From contig JAQUWU010000048.1 of the NCBI GenBank assembly GCA_028692715.1, forward strand, positions 1 through 33,757: a stretch of DNA of 33,757 nucleotides, written 5' to 3'. The DNA is from Paludibacter sp. GTDB lineage: Bacteria; Bacteroidota; Bacteroidia; Bacteroidales; Paludibacteraceae. The notes under the pieces were generated by a model. That model had not been told where the DNA came from. It made no database searches and worked only from the letters and a program-made list of their open reading frames with translations. Numbering within the stretch: the stretch's first letter is position 1; each line of letters starts with the position of its first letter. Of this stretch, positions 16,358 to 23,524 are shown piece after piece. The position numbers and the translations under genes are program-made.

Positions 16358-17590
16358 TTACCGAAGAATAAATTGCAAAGTATTTGTATAAATACCGGTG
16401 TACAACTCTAAAAATTCTTCTTTGGTGATGGATCTTTTTAGTTTTTCAGCCTTTTCTTTCACATTGTATAATAGTTGCGAACAGAAATCGTCGTCGAACA
16501 AAAGATTAGATTCCTTTAAATAATGAATTATGGTAGCTTTCCCACTGTGTTTCCCAATTACGAAGTCTTCCTCTTTGCGACCTATTTTAGCAGCACTAAT
16601 TAACTGATAACTGCTTCTGTCTTTTAATATACAATTCGTGTGAATTCCACTTTCGTGCGACAATACCATTTTGCCGGTTACGGGTTTGTTGTAACTAATC
16701 GGTTGCTTCGAAATGTCAGATACATAGTTACAAAGGTCATAAAATAGTTCGGTTTTTAGTCCGGTATTAACTCCAGTACTCATTTCCAATGCCAGAGCAA
16801 CTTCTTCCATTGCTGCATTTCCAGCTCGTTCACCGAGTCCGTTTACCGTAGTACTCAAACAGTTTGCTCCTGCTAAATAAGCAGCTATTGTATTGGCAGT
16901 AGCCATTCCTAAATCGTTATGAGCGTGAAATTCAAGAGCTAAATTAGTCTCCACTTTTCTAATTCGGCTAATCATTTCCGACGTTGAAAGTGGATTCATC
17001 ATTCCTACTGTATCAGCCAGTCTTACCCGCGAAGCACCAAAATTTGCAGCTGCTGAAACAAACTCAGTCAGGAAATTAGGTTCTGCACGCGATGCATCCT
17101 GAGCTCCAATTGTTACATATTCGAACTTTGAAGTGGCGAAATCAATTAATTGTTTCATTTCAGTCATAATCCATTTCTCATCTTTATGCATTAGATGCAT
17201 TAATTTCTGCGAAACAGGAAATGAAATGTGAACGCCATTTGTTCCGGCTTTTTGGGCGCCAACAATATCTTTTTTGTTTGCTCTACACCACGAGAGAGTT
17301 TTAAATTTAAATCCCTGACTACAAAGTGTACGTATATCTTGCAAATCATTATCACTAATAGCCGGTGTCCCTATTTCAATCTCAGGTACGCCCGCTTTGT
17401 CCAATAAAGCAGCTATTTGAATTTTTTCTGCCAGTCTGAAAACTACTCCCGGAGCTTGTTCGCCATCGCGTAGTGTGGTATCGATAAAGTATGGCAGACT
17501 ACCCCCAGCCCCTAAAGGGGAGCTTACCCTTAACCCCTGAAGGGGAACTGAGTTAGTATCGACCGTTATATTGTTTAGTTTCGTTTCCAT
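16358..17590 (-). CDS. nifV: Homocitrate synthase NifV
   Basis: NifV condenses acetyl-CoA and 2-oxoglutarate to homocitrate, the organic ligand of FeMo-co. The enzyme core starts near residue 34 with YFIDTTLRDGEQAPGVVF, the alpha-IPM/homocitrate synthase signature, and has the metal-binding FHAHNDLGMATAN segment, GLGERAGNA and HESGIHTN. At 410 residues it is longer than usual, because about 33 N-terminal residues (METKLNNITVDTNSVPL and repeat-derived sequence) precede the fold. Those contain two family A repeats read in frame. The same leader and start occur on the GNAT gene at 2514. A shorter start inside the fold is not available, so the extension is probably translated. Confidence 0.95.
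   Translation of the reverse strand: METKLNNITVDTNSVPLQGLRVSSPLGAGGSLPYFIDTTLRDGEQAPGVVFRLAEKIQIAALLDKAGVPEIEIGTPAISDNDLQDIRTLCSQGFKFKTLSWCRANKKDIVGAQKAGTNGVHISFPVSQKLMHLMHKDEKWIMTEMKQLIDFATSKFEYVTIGAQDASRAEPNFLTEFVSAAANFGASRVRLADTVGMMNPLSTSEMISRIRKVETNLALEFHAHNDLGMATANTIAAYLAGANCLSTTVNGLGERAGNAAMEEVALALEMSTGVNTGLKTELFYDLCNYVSDISKQPISYNKPVTGKMVLSHESGIHTNCILKDRSSYQLISAAKIGRKEEDFVIGKHSGKATIIHYLKESNLLFDDDFCSQLLYNVKEKAEKLKRSITKEEFLELYTGIYTNTLQFILR
17502..17549. repeat. Family A repeat pair inside nifV
   Basis: Two units in direct succession (CCCCAGCCCCTAAAGGGG and CCCTTAACCCCTGAAGGGG) are translated on the minus strand as PLQGLRVSSPLGAGG, directly before the conserved enzyme core. Confidence 0.88.
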
Positions 17591-17624
17591 AAAAATTGAA
17601 TTGTAATTATCAACACTAATATAG

Positions 17625-17679
17625 TTCCCCTTCAGGGGTTAGGGGTTATCTGCCTTATTCCCCTTTAGGGGCTAGGGGT
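17625..17679. repeat. Family A repeat pair between ferredoxin and nifV genes
   Basis: Two CCCCTT(C/T)AGGGG(T/C)TAGGGG units fill most of the 94-bp spacer. The unit nearer nifV belongs to the leader cassette shared with the GNAT gene. Confidence 0.85.
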
Positions 17680-17684
17680 AGATT

Positions 17685-17993
17685 TTAATCTGCAATAGAA
17701 TACTTTTCGCACAATTCGTCGTTTTCTAATGCATCGAATATTTCATCGATTACAGCTTCTGAATTTACGCCACCATACCAAAAGTTATTCGGGTGAATAA
17801 CCATTACCGGTCCCTGAGAACAAACGTTTAAACAGGCGGTGGCACTGACTGCAACATCCAAACCTCGGTCAGACGCTTCTTCCGAAATATACTGAAGCAA
17901 TGCACTTGCTCCATTTTTGTGACATGCTCCTTGAGCATCTCCGGCAACACGAAACGAGTTGCATACTAAAATGTGATAATCTGGCTTTTTCAT
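17685..17993 (-). CDS. Thioredoxin-like 2Fe-2S ferredoxin, nif-linked
   Basis: The 102-residue protein is of the Shethna / Clostridium pasteurianum 2Fe-2S type. Cluster cysteines are seen in ILVCNS (C10), GACHKN (C24), and ATACLNVCSQGP (about C59 and C63). Such ferredoxins are found in nif clusters and bind or feed nitrogenase or its assembly proteins. Here it lies between nifB and nifV, separated by repeat-filled gaps. Whether it donates electrons to NifH, NifB or protects nitrogenase cannot be told from sequence. Confidence 0.9.
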   Translation of the reverse strand: MKKPDYHILVCNSFRVAGDAQGACHKNGASALLQYISEEASDRGLDVAVSATACLNVCSQGPVMVIHPNNFWYGGVNSEAVIDEIFDALENDELCEKYSIAD

Positions 17994-18002
17994 AAAAGTA
18001 AG

Positions 18003-18160
18003 ACCCCCTGCCCCCTAAAGGGGGTTTTGAGGTGGTGATTTTAAAAGAAAACCCCTAACCCCTAAAGGGGAAAAAGAATAATCTTGATTGTAAATTTGAT
18101 TAATTAATATTTAGTTGTTATTCTATTTAGTTGTTATTCCCCTTTAGGGGTTAGGGGTAG
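18003..18160. repeat. Cluster of family A repeats between nifB and the ferredoxin gene
   Basis: Three units occupy about 18003-18025, 18052-18070 and 18139-18159. The last one ends only six bases before the nifB stop codon region (minus strand). They make up much of the 172-bp spacer and could stabilise or end the upstream part of the transcript. Confidence 0.85.
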
Positions 18161-18165
18161 TCTTG

Positions 18166-19476
18166 TCATCCACATCCCTGTGCATTCCCTTTACAAGCGC
18201 TGCCGCATTTAAAGGCATCGGGTTTGGCAATGGAGCGGATAGCTTTGTTGTTATAAATGCCTTCGAGACCTTCATCTATTAATCCTGTCATTTCTACTAC
18301 CTGAATTCCACAATCTTTTAATACAGTTTTTGGATTGTCACCAACTCCACTTACTAAGATTGCTCGACAATCTTTCAATGTACTTGCTAAATCAATCCAT
18401 CTGCTGTCACTTCCTCCACTTGGAGGTGTATCCCGCATTTCAACAAACTTAAACCCATTAGGTGTCTGGCGGAAAATATGGAGTGAAAAGGCTTCACCTA
18501 AATGTTGATTGACTAATAAACCTTCGTTAGTTGCTACTGCAACATATGGACGACCTTCAGTTTCAATCTCGTTGGAGTTAGAATATTTTTTCAATAAAAC
18601 ATGTGTTTCGCTTAAATCTTTTCCAAGTAAACCGGCAGCATCAGCTCTACACCGAGCGCAATGACTCATTATTGGTAAATACTCCGAAGCTAAAGTCCGT
18701 ACTCTGAATATCGTTTTAGCGTCCGGCTCAATATAATCGGCAAAGTCTGTTTCAGCCGTTGGAAGCAAGGGGATACAATTAATTATATCGGCTCCGAGTT
18801 CAGCACATTTTTTAGCTACTTCAGGAATGTGATCTTCGTTGATTCCCGGAACTATGATGGAGTTTATTTTTACAATAATGCCTTTCGCCTTCAACAATGG
18901 AATGCAGGCCAACTGTCTGTTCATCAAAATAGTTGCTCCTTCCAAACCACGATAAATGTGTTTCTCGAAACGAACCCATTTATAAATTTTTGCCGTAATC
19001 TCCGGATCAACAGCATTGATGGTTATGGTTACATGTGTAACTCCAAGTTCAGCTATTTCATCTATATAGGGTTCGAGTTCTAAACCATTGGTAGAAAGAC
19101 AGAATATTTTTTCAGGAAATTGTGCTTTAGAAAGACGCATTGTTTCCAATGTTTCTTCTGCATTTGCAAATGGATCACCTGGACCGGCAATTCCAATAAC
19201 TGCTAGGTTTTCAATACGTCCATCTAAATCTTTGAGATATTCTACAGCTTGAAAGGGTTTAAGTACCGAAGAAGTAACACCCGGCCGACTTTCGTTCACG
19301 CAATCGTATTTACGGTTGCAGTATCCGCATTGAATATTACATTTTGGTGCAACTGGTAAATGTACACGTGCATTGGTATGTTTGGCTTCTTTATCGAAGC
19401 AAGGATGTGCAGACCTCTCCCCAACCCTCTCCAAAGGAGAGGGAGCTGAGCTTATAATATTCTTTGTTTGTTTCAT
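18166..19476 (-). CDS. nifB: NifB: radical SAM NifB-co synthase with NifX-like C-terminal domain
   Basis: NifB builds the 8Fe-9S-C core of FeMo-co. From ATG 19476 the product has 436 residues. It shows the NifB signature HPCFDKEA (C26), the radical SAM motif PKCNIQCGYC (C46, C50, C53) with NRKYDC, and NESRPGV. GIAGPGDPFAN and SHCARCRADAAGLLG follow, and a NifX-like domain occupies about 320-425. The tail CGSACKGNAQGCG is Cys-rich. I prefer ATG 19476 to ATG 19494 because AAAGGA precedes it and because nifN begins in the same way. Residues 10-22 (SAPSPLERVGERS) come from a family B repeat read in frame. Confidence 0.95.
   Translation of the reverse strand: MKQTKNIISSAPSPLERVGERSAHPCFDKEAKHTNARVHLPVAPKCNIQCGYCNRKYDCVNESRPGVTSSVLKPFQAVEYLKDLDGRIENLAVIGIAGPGDPFANAEETLETMRLSKAQFPEKIFCLSTNGLELEPYIDEIAELGVTHVTITINAVDPEITAKIYKWVRFEKHIYRGLEGATILMNRQLACIPLLKAKGIIVKINSIIVPGINEDHIPEVAKKCAELGADIINCIPLLPTAETDFADYIEPDAKTIFRVRTLASEYLPIMSHCARCRADAAGLLGKDLSETHVLLKKYSNSNEIETEGRPYVAVATNEGLLVNQHLGEAFSLHIFRQTPNGFKFVEMRDTPPSGGSDSRWIDLASTLKDCRAILVSGVGDNPKTVLKDCGIQVVEMTGLIDEGLEGIYNNKAIRSIAKPDAFKCGSACKGNAQGCG
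19413..19445. repeat. Family B palindromic repeat inside nifB
   Basis: CCTCTCCCCAACCCTCTCCAAAGGAGAGGG holds a perfect 8-bp stem (CCCTCTCC-AAA-GGAGAGGG) and is translated on the minus strand as SPLERVGER. Confidence 0.85.
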
Positions 19477-19690
19477 AATGTTCGTTCCTTTCATTTCAAT
19501 AATCCTTTTATTTTTTCAAAGCGAATTAAACGCTTCATTTTAAATCTTCTTGTTTTTCGAAGGTGAGAGAGAAGATCTTATAATATCCTTTGTTTGTTTG
19601 TTTGTTTGTTTGTTTGAGAGTATTCGTTTTTTTACATTTCAATAATCTTTTTTTTCAAAACGCATAAAACGTTTTATTTTTGATCTTCTC
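19437..19690. repeat. Tandem duplication of the nifB leader and start region
   Basis: The stretch 19440-19560 (end of the family B repeat, nifB start, leader with CATTTCAATAATC, TTTTTTCAAA, GCG..AAACG, ATCTTCT) is followed at 19561-19690 by a worn second copy in the same order: GAGAGAGAAGATCTTATAAT, ACATTTCAATAATC, TTTTTTCAAAACGC, GATCTTCT. In the second copy the start codon region has been replaced by a TTTG run. Confidence 0.7.
19589..19616. repeat. (TTTG)7 simple sequence repeat upstream of nifB
   Basis: Seven perfect TTTG units (CAAA on the minus strand) lie 113-140 bp upstream of the nifB start at 19476, in the nifN-nifB spacer. The related sequence in the nifB start has only two units, so the tract probably grew by slippage. 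Confidence 0.9.
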
Positions 19691-19720
19691 CCTCTCCTTT
19701 GGAGAGGGCTGGGGTGAGGT
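19687..19720. repeat. Family B repeat at the nifN stop codon
   Basis: CTCCCTCTCCTTTGGAGAGGG followed by CTGGGGTGAGGT directly abuts the nifN stop (19720-19722). It is a strong 8-bp hairpin with a three-base loop immediately after the gene. Confidence 0.85.
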
Positions 19721-21078
19721 CATAAATACTTATACCCAATCGGAGAATTCTCCTGTTTATATTCTATCAATGCGTTTACCACCCGGTCAAATAATTCCTG
19801 AGTTCCACGGTAGCCTATATGATGTATCCGACTTGCTCCGAAACGGTCGTGTATTGGGAATCCAACACGTATTAACGGAATTTTTAATGCGCGGGAAATG
19901 TAATATCCTTTGCTGTTTCCCAATAAAAAATCAGGTTTAAACTCTTCGGATTTTTCACGTAAAGTTTCGAAATCAGCCCCTTTTATATAAAAAGGTTCAA
20001 CCCCTATTTCCTTACACCAATTTGCCATGGCAGTTACAAAATCATCTTCACCATACAATAAGGCTTTTTTGCCAAATACGTATTTATGTGCATCCACGTA
20101 CGAATCAACCAGGCGTCCCCGTTCTTTGCGATGTTTCTCGGGAATTTCGTTTCCACTCAGTTCTTTCAGTGTTTCCATCAACTTATCGGAAGCTTCTATG
20201 CCAATTGGCAAAGGCATTTGATAATTTTTGATATCTAGATTTGATTCCATCCATTCACCCCCTGTTTGTGTCGATCCGTTTTCTTTTATGCGAGAAACGC
20301 CTTTGTTGAATCTTTCTCCGAATTCGATGACTGCCTTTGAATTACCCATTCGTCGAATTTCGTGTATGGTTGTTCCACCGGTAGGAATTAATTGATATTC
20401 GGAAGTATATTCGTTGTCCAATGTTTCGCTATAGTCAGGAAACAAAGTGAATTTTATTCCAAAATCAGTGAGCAATTCCTTTAAATACCGGATGTCGGCT
20501 GGTGAGACCATACCGGGTAAAATGCTGATATGTTTCCCCATTTTTTCAAATTCAGCCAGTGTTTTAATGGTTGCCAATACCGTGTTGTGAAATCCTTCGG
20601 CATGACTTCCACAATAACTGGGTGTAGAAGCATTGATAAATATCGGAATTGATTTGTCAGAGCCTTCAAAGTTTTCGATAAAATTCCGAATATGTCCCGG
20701 AATATCTTCGCCTATGGTTTCCGAAAGACAAGTAGACGCAATTCCAATGACGCTTGGTTTATATTGTTTTATTATATTGGTGATACCTGTGATAAAATTT
20801 CTGCTTCCTCCGAATATCGTCGATTCTTCACTAAAATTACTTGATGCAATATCCACCGGTTCTTTATAATGACTAATCATATATCGTCTGATATAGGTGG
20901 CACAACCTTGACTCCCGTGAATAAGCGGTACACATCCTTCAATCCCTTTAAAAACTAATGATGCACCAAGCGGAGCACAGAGCTTGCATGAATTTCGGGA
21001 GGAAGTATAACTCGACCTCTCCCTAGCCCTCTCCAAAGGAGAGGGAACCGAGCTTTTAATATCGTTTGGCTTTAGCAT
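19720..21078 (-). CDS. nifN: NifN: NifEN cofactor maturation scaffold, beta-like subunit
   Basis: NifN pairs with NifE as an alpha2-beta2 scaffold on which NifB-co is matured with Mo and homocitrate. The 452-residue product shows NSCKLCAPLGASLVFKGIEGC, PLIHGSQGCATYIRRYMI, IASSNFSEESTIFGG and the later TGGEWMESNLDIKNYQMPLPIG, all typical of NifN. Length is normal for the family. The first 22 residues (MLKPNDIKSSVPSPLERARE and following) are not part of the fold and include a family B repeat in frame, parallel to the nifB start. It follows nifE by 51 bp. Confidence 0.94.
   Translation of the reverse strand: MLKPNDIKSSVPSPLERARERSSYTSSRNSCKLCAPLGASLVFKGIEGCVPLIHGSQGCATYIRRYMISHYKEPVDIASSNFSEESTIFGGSRNFITGITNIIKQYKPSVIGIASTCLSETIGEDIPGHIRNFIENFEGSDKSIPIFINASTPSYCGSHAEGFHNTVLATIKTLAEFEKMGKHISILPGMVSPADIRYLKELLTDFGIKFTLFPDYSETLDNEYTSEYQLIPTGGTTIHEIRRMGNSKAVIEFGERFNKGVSRIKENGSTQTGGEWMESNLDIKNYQMPLPIGIEASDKLMETLKELSGNEIPEKHRKERGRLVDSYVDAHKYVFGKKALLYGEDDFVTAMANWCKEIGVEPFYIKGADFETLREKSEEFKPDFLLGNSKGYYISRALKIPLIRVGFPIHDRFGASRIHHIGYRGTQELFDRVVNALIEYKQENSPIGYKYL
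21015..21048. repeat. Family B repeat inside nifN
   Basis: GACCTCTCCCTAGCCCTCTC then CAAAGGAGAGGG is translated on the minus strand as SPLERARER near residues 13-21. The CCCTCTCC..GGAGAGGG stem is intact. Confidence 0.85.
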
Positions 21079-21129
21079 GAAGTTCTTATTTAAATAGTTT
21101 CTTTGAAAATCTTAATTTTTCGCACAATA

Positions 21130-22578
21130 TTATTTTTTTGCATTCTCCCTCTCCTCTGGAGAGGGCTGGGGAGAGGTAAATTTCCAAATAGGACTCATGG
21201 CTGTGGCATATATCTCTTTTGCAAAATTGATCATCCCTTCATATCCTGCCAACGGTTCTTTTCGTTCGTGATTGTGATCGCAGAACCCAAGTCCGATTTT
21301 GTGGGCAATGGGTCTCTCTTTTACACCTCCAATAAAAATGTCCGCCTTTTTTTGTTTCACAAAATGGGAAAGCTCTACCGGATTAGAATCATCAACAATG
21401 ATGGTTCCTTCATCACAAAGTTGTTTTATTAGCTCGTAGTCCTCGGTTGTACCTGTTTGAGATCCAACAATCACCGATTGCACACCGATTAATCTTAGTG
21501 CTTTAACCAATGAAATGGCTTTGAATGCTCCACCTACATAAATGGCGGCTTTTTTACCACTAAGTTGTTCTTTGTACCATGCCAATGCAGGCATCATACG
21601 TGATATTTCTTCTTTGACCAACTCACGGGCTTTTGCCATCATATCATTATCTTTGAAAAATCGGGCTACATCATACAGGGCATCACTCATGTCTTCAATT
21701 CCAAAATACGATACCCGCATTGAAGGAATGTTATATTCATCCGTCATCATTTTCGCTAGGTAATTCATCGATCCTGAACATTGTACCACGTTCAATGCGG
21801 CATTGTGTGCATTGCAAATATCATCCACTCGTCCGTCGCCTGTAATGGTTGCATTGACATGTACCCCCATTTTTTTATAGTATTCTAATAATATCCAAAG
21901 TTCACCCGCCAAATTGAAATCACCAAGTATATTGATGCTTTTTGCCGGAGTAAATGGCTTGCTTTTTGTGCCAACTAAGGTGAAAATAGCTTCACAAGCC
22001 ACTTTATAACCGTCTTTTTTTGATCCTTGAAAACCGGGAGCTTGAACAGGAATAACTGGTATTCCCTTTTCTTTTTCCACCGTACGGCAAATTTGTTCCA
22101 CATCGTCGCCTATAACTCCGACTATACAGGTGGTATAAATAAATGCTGCTTTTGGGTGGTGCAGATCGATCAGTTCAATAATCGATGTGTATAGTTTCTT
22201 TTCTCCCCCGAAGATCACATCACGCTCTTGCAAATCTGTGCAATAGCTTAACCGGTGCAATTCAGGTCCTGAAGATAAGGAACCCCGGATGTCCCAGGTG
22301 TAAGCGGCGCAACCTATCGGTCCGTGAATTACGTGCAAAGCATCGACAATAGGGTACAGAACAACACGCGACCCGCAAAAAACACAGGCCCGTTGGCTTA
22401 CACTGCCTGCCAGACTGGCTTTGTTGCAATCGATGGTCCGTTCATTTGCTCCGGCCATTGATACTTGCTTTTGTCTATCATCTAATAATATACTACCCCC
22501 GACTCCTAATTCACCCCTAGCCCCTAAAGGGGAACTGAAGTTACTTTCATCTATTATATTTGTTTCGATATCTTTCAT
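21130..22578 (-). CDS. nifE: NifE: NifEN cofactor maturation scaffold, alpha-like subunit
   Basis: The 482-residue protein has the NifE signature ACVFCGSRVVLYPI, HVIHGPIGCAAYTWDIRG, the YTTCIVGVIGDD segment and VPVQAPGF-type core, GDFNLAGE, and the GVKERPIAHKIGLGFCDHN region. Cysteines at ACVFC, PIGC and TTC fit the NifEN cluster ligands. It is the first gene of the minus-strand operon. Both ends are extended: the N terminus (MKDIETNIIDESNFSSPL and following, about 35 residues) includes two family A repeats, and the last residues (SPQPSPEERENAKK) come from a family B repeat. nifD and nifK, its usual upstream neighbours, are absent. Confidence 0.95.
   Translation of the reverse strand: MKDIETNIIDESNFSSPLGARGELGVGGSILLDDRQKQVSMAGANERTIDCNKASLAGSVSQRACVFCGSRVVLYPIVDALHVIHGPIGCAAYTWDIRGSLSSGPELHRLSYCTDLQERDVIFGGEKKLYTSIIELIDLHHPKAAFIYTTCIVGVIGDDVEQICRTVEKEKGIPVIPVQAPGFQGSKKDGYKVACEAIFTLVGTKSKPFTPAKSINILGDFNLAGELWILLEYYKKMGVHVNATITGDGRVDDICNAHNAALNVVQCSGSMNYLAKMMTDEYNIPSMRVSYFGIEDMSDALYDVARFFKDNDMMAKARELVKEEISRMMPALAWYKEQLSGKKAAIYVGGAFKAISLVKALRLIGVQSVIVGSQTGTTEDYELIKQLCDEGTIIVDDSNPVELSHFVKQKKADIFIGGVKERPIAHKIGLGFCDHNHERKEPLAGYEGMINFAKEIYATAMSPIWKFTSPQPSPEERENAKK
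21143..21177. repeat. Family B repeat forming the nifE C terminus
   Basis: TCTCCCTCTCCTCTGGAGAG followed by GGCTGGGGAGAGG is translated on the minus strand as TSPQPSPEERE after the natural-looking end SPIWKF. The stop lies four codons later. Confidence 0.85.
22494..22535. repeat. Family A repeat pair inside nifE
   Basis: A worn unit (TACCCCCGACTCCTAATTCA) and a good unit (CCCCTAGCCCCTAAAGGGGA) are read on the minus strand as SSPLGARGELGVGGS, about residues 15-29. Confidence 0.82.
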
Positions 22579-22614
22579 TTCAAGTGGTTTTAAAGAACAA
22601 TACTAATATAATTC

Positions 22615-22662
22615 GCCTTTAGGGGCTAGGGGTTTTCTTCCTCCCCTTTAGGGGTTGGGGGT
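22615..22662. repeat. Family A repeats in the nifE leader
   Basis: Two CC(C/T)TTTAGGGG(C/T)T(A/T)GGGG units stand 37-84 bp upstream of the nifE start, within the expected 5-prime untranslated region. Confidence 0.82.
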
Positions 22663-22714
22663 TGCAAGCAGTATTCATTTATCATGCCATTACATGTTTT
22701 ATAACATAAAATTG

Positions 22715-22747
22715 CAAACGTACTGAAATAAACAGCATCATATCAAA
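22715..22747 (-). promoter_or_regulatory. Bacteroidota-type promoter for the nifENB operon
   Basis: Read on the minus strand, TTTG (22747-22744) and TACGTTTG (22722-22715) are separated by 21 bp, matching the -33/-7 consensus TTTG-N19-21-TAnnTTTG. The predicted transcript would have a leader of about 130 nt that includes two family A repeats. No canonical -24/-12 (GG-N10-GC) sigma-54 promoter was found by eye here. Confidence 0.55.
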
Positions 22748-22809
22748 TAGATACATTTTTGTTATAGCTTGTAAAATGATTTATTGAACAGAAATTGCAG
22801 GAGTTTATA

Positions 22810-22825
22810 TGTACGAAAACATACA
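22810..22825. promoter_or_regulatory. Candidate NifA upstream activator sequence (TGT-N10-ACA)
   Basis: TGTACGAAAACATACA fits TGT-N10-ACA exactly and lies 232 bp upstream of nifE. With six fixed bases, one such match in an AT-rich gap of this size is not very rare, so the evidence is modest. The rest of the 946-bp gap (22579-23524) holds repeats and AT-rich sequence without a visible gene. Confidence 0.35.
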
Positions 22826-23069
22826 TTTATGTAGGAAATAAGCTTCTAATTACATAAAATGTATGAATATATAAATGTTGAGTACAAGTGGATAGTAAAT
22901 CCTTTTTTAGAGGGGAAAGTTGTAAATCTATTCTCAAGGGATATATAAGTATTTACTATTTTATAATTTACCATTTACTATTTACAATAGTTCGTTATAA
23001 AATAATTTATTAGTTTAGTATTCAGGTAATTAAAACGATTAGCCTTTTTAAAATATCAAATATTCTTTT

Positions 23070-23226
23070 TAAAATTAAACGCAAAGAACGCTAAGCATAA
23101 TAATTTTGTAATATACAGTATTTCAAATATATCTGCAAAGAACGCTAAGACAAAAACTTTCAGTTTTTTCTTTGCGGCTTTGCAACTTAGCGGCTTTGCG
23201 CCTGCCTGTCGCAGGCAGGTTCTATT
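23070..23226 (-). repeat. CCTGCCTG/CAGGCAGG hairpin element (family C, copy 3, inverted)
   Basis: This copy runs opposite to copies 1 and 2: GCAAAGAACGCTAAG, AAAACTTTCAGTTTTTT, CTTTGCGGCTTTGCAACTTA and the hairpin CCTGCCTGTCGCAGGCAGG. It lies between the nifE leader and the accessory region. Confidence 0.8.
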
Positions 23227-23383
23227 CTTAAATATTTTCATGCAAAATACGACATTATTTGTTTTCAATTACTTATAGTTCCATTTACTTAATAACTCTG
23301 ACATCAAAAATAATACTCCATTATCTTGTTAAATTAGATTTAATTTTTACATTTGCATTTTAAACAAAATAAATAATTATCCC

Positions 23384-23486
23384 CCCGCTGGCGCGGATTT
23401 GTAATCCGTGCCAATACAAAAAGCAACTAAAGGGCTGAACTCTTGCCGGTTGAAGTTGGCACAGGTCACAGACCTGCGCCAGCGGG
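23384..23486. repeat. Nested palindromic repeat (CCCGCTGGCGC type)
   Basis: A 31-nt left arm (23384-23414) and right arm (23456-23486) are largely complementary (CCCGCTGGCGC and TGCCAA at their ends). Each arm also has its own small hairpin (GGATT-TGT-AATCC on the left, AGGT-CTGTG-ACCT read on the opposite strand of the right arm). The structure resembles REP/MITE-like elements of Bacteroidota. A degenerate right arm recurs at 26801-26838. Confidence 0.78.
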
Positions 23487-23524
23487 AGCCAGCGGGATAA
23501 TCATATTAAACAAAAACTGTCTTC

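Noticed and set aside
19680-19940. 86-residue plus-strand ORF starting with FSLSFGEGWGEV
   Set aside because: It reads the antisense of the family B repeat and of nifN; nifN is certain on the other strand.
23056-23268. 70-residue minus-strand ORF in the nifE upstream gap
   Set aside because: It is the translation of the family C repeat (runs of Lys, Cys-Leu-Arg-Gln-Ala-Gly); similar peptides appear wherever the repeat occurs.
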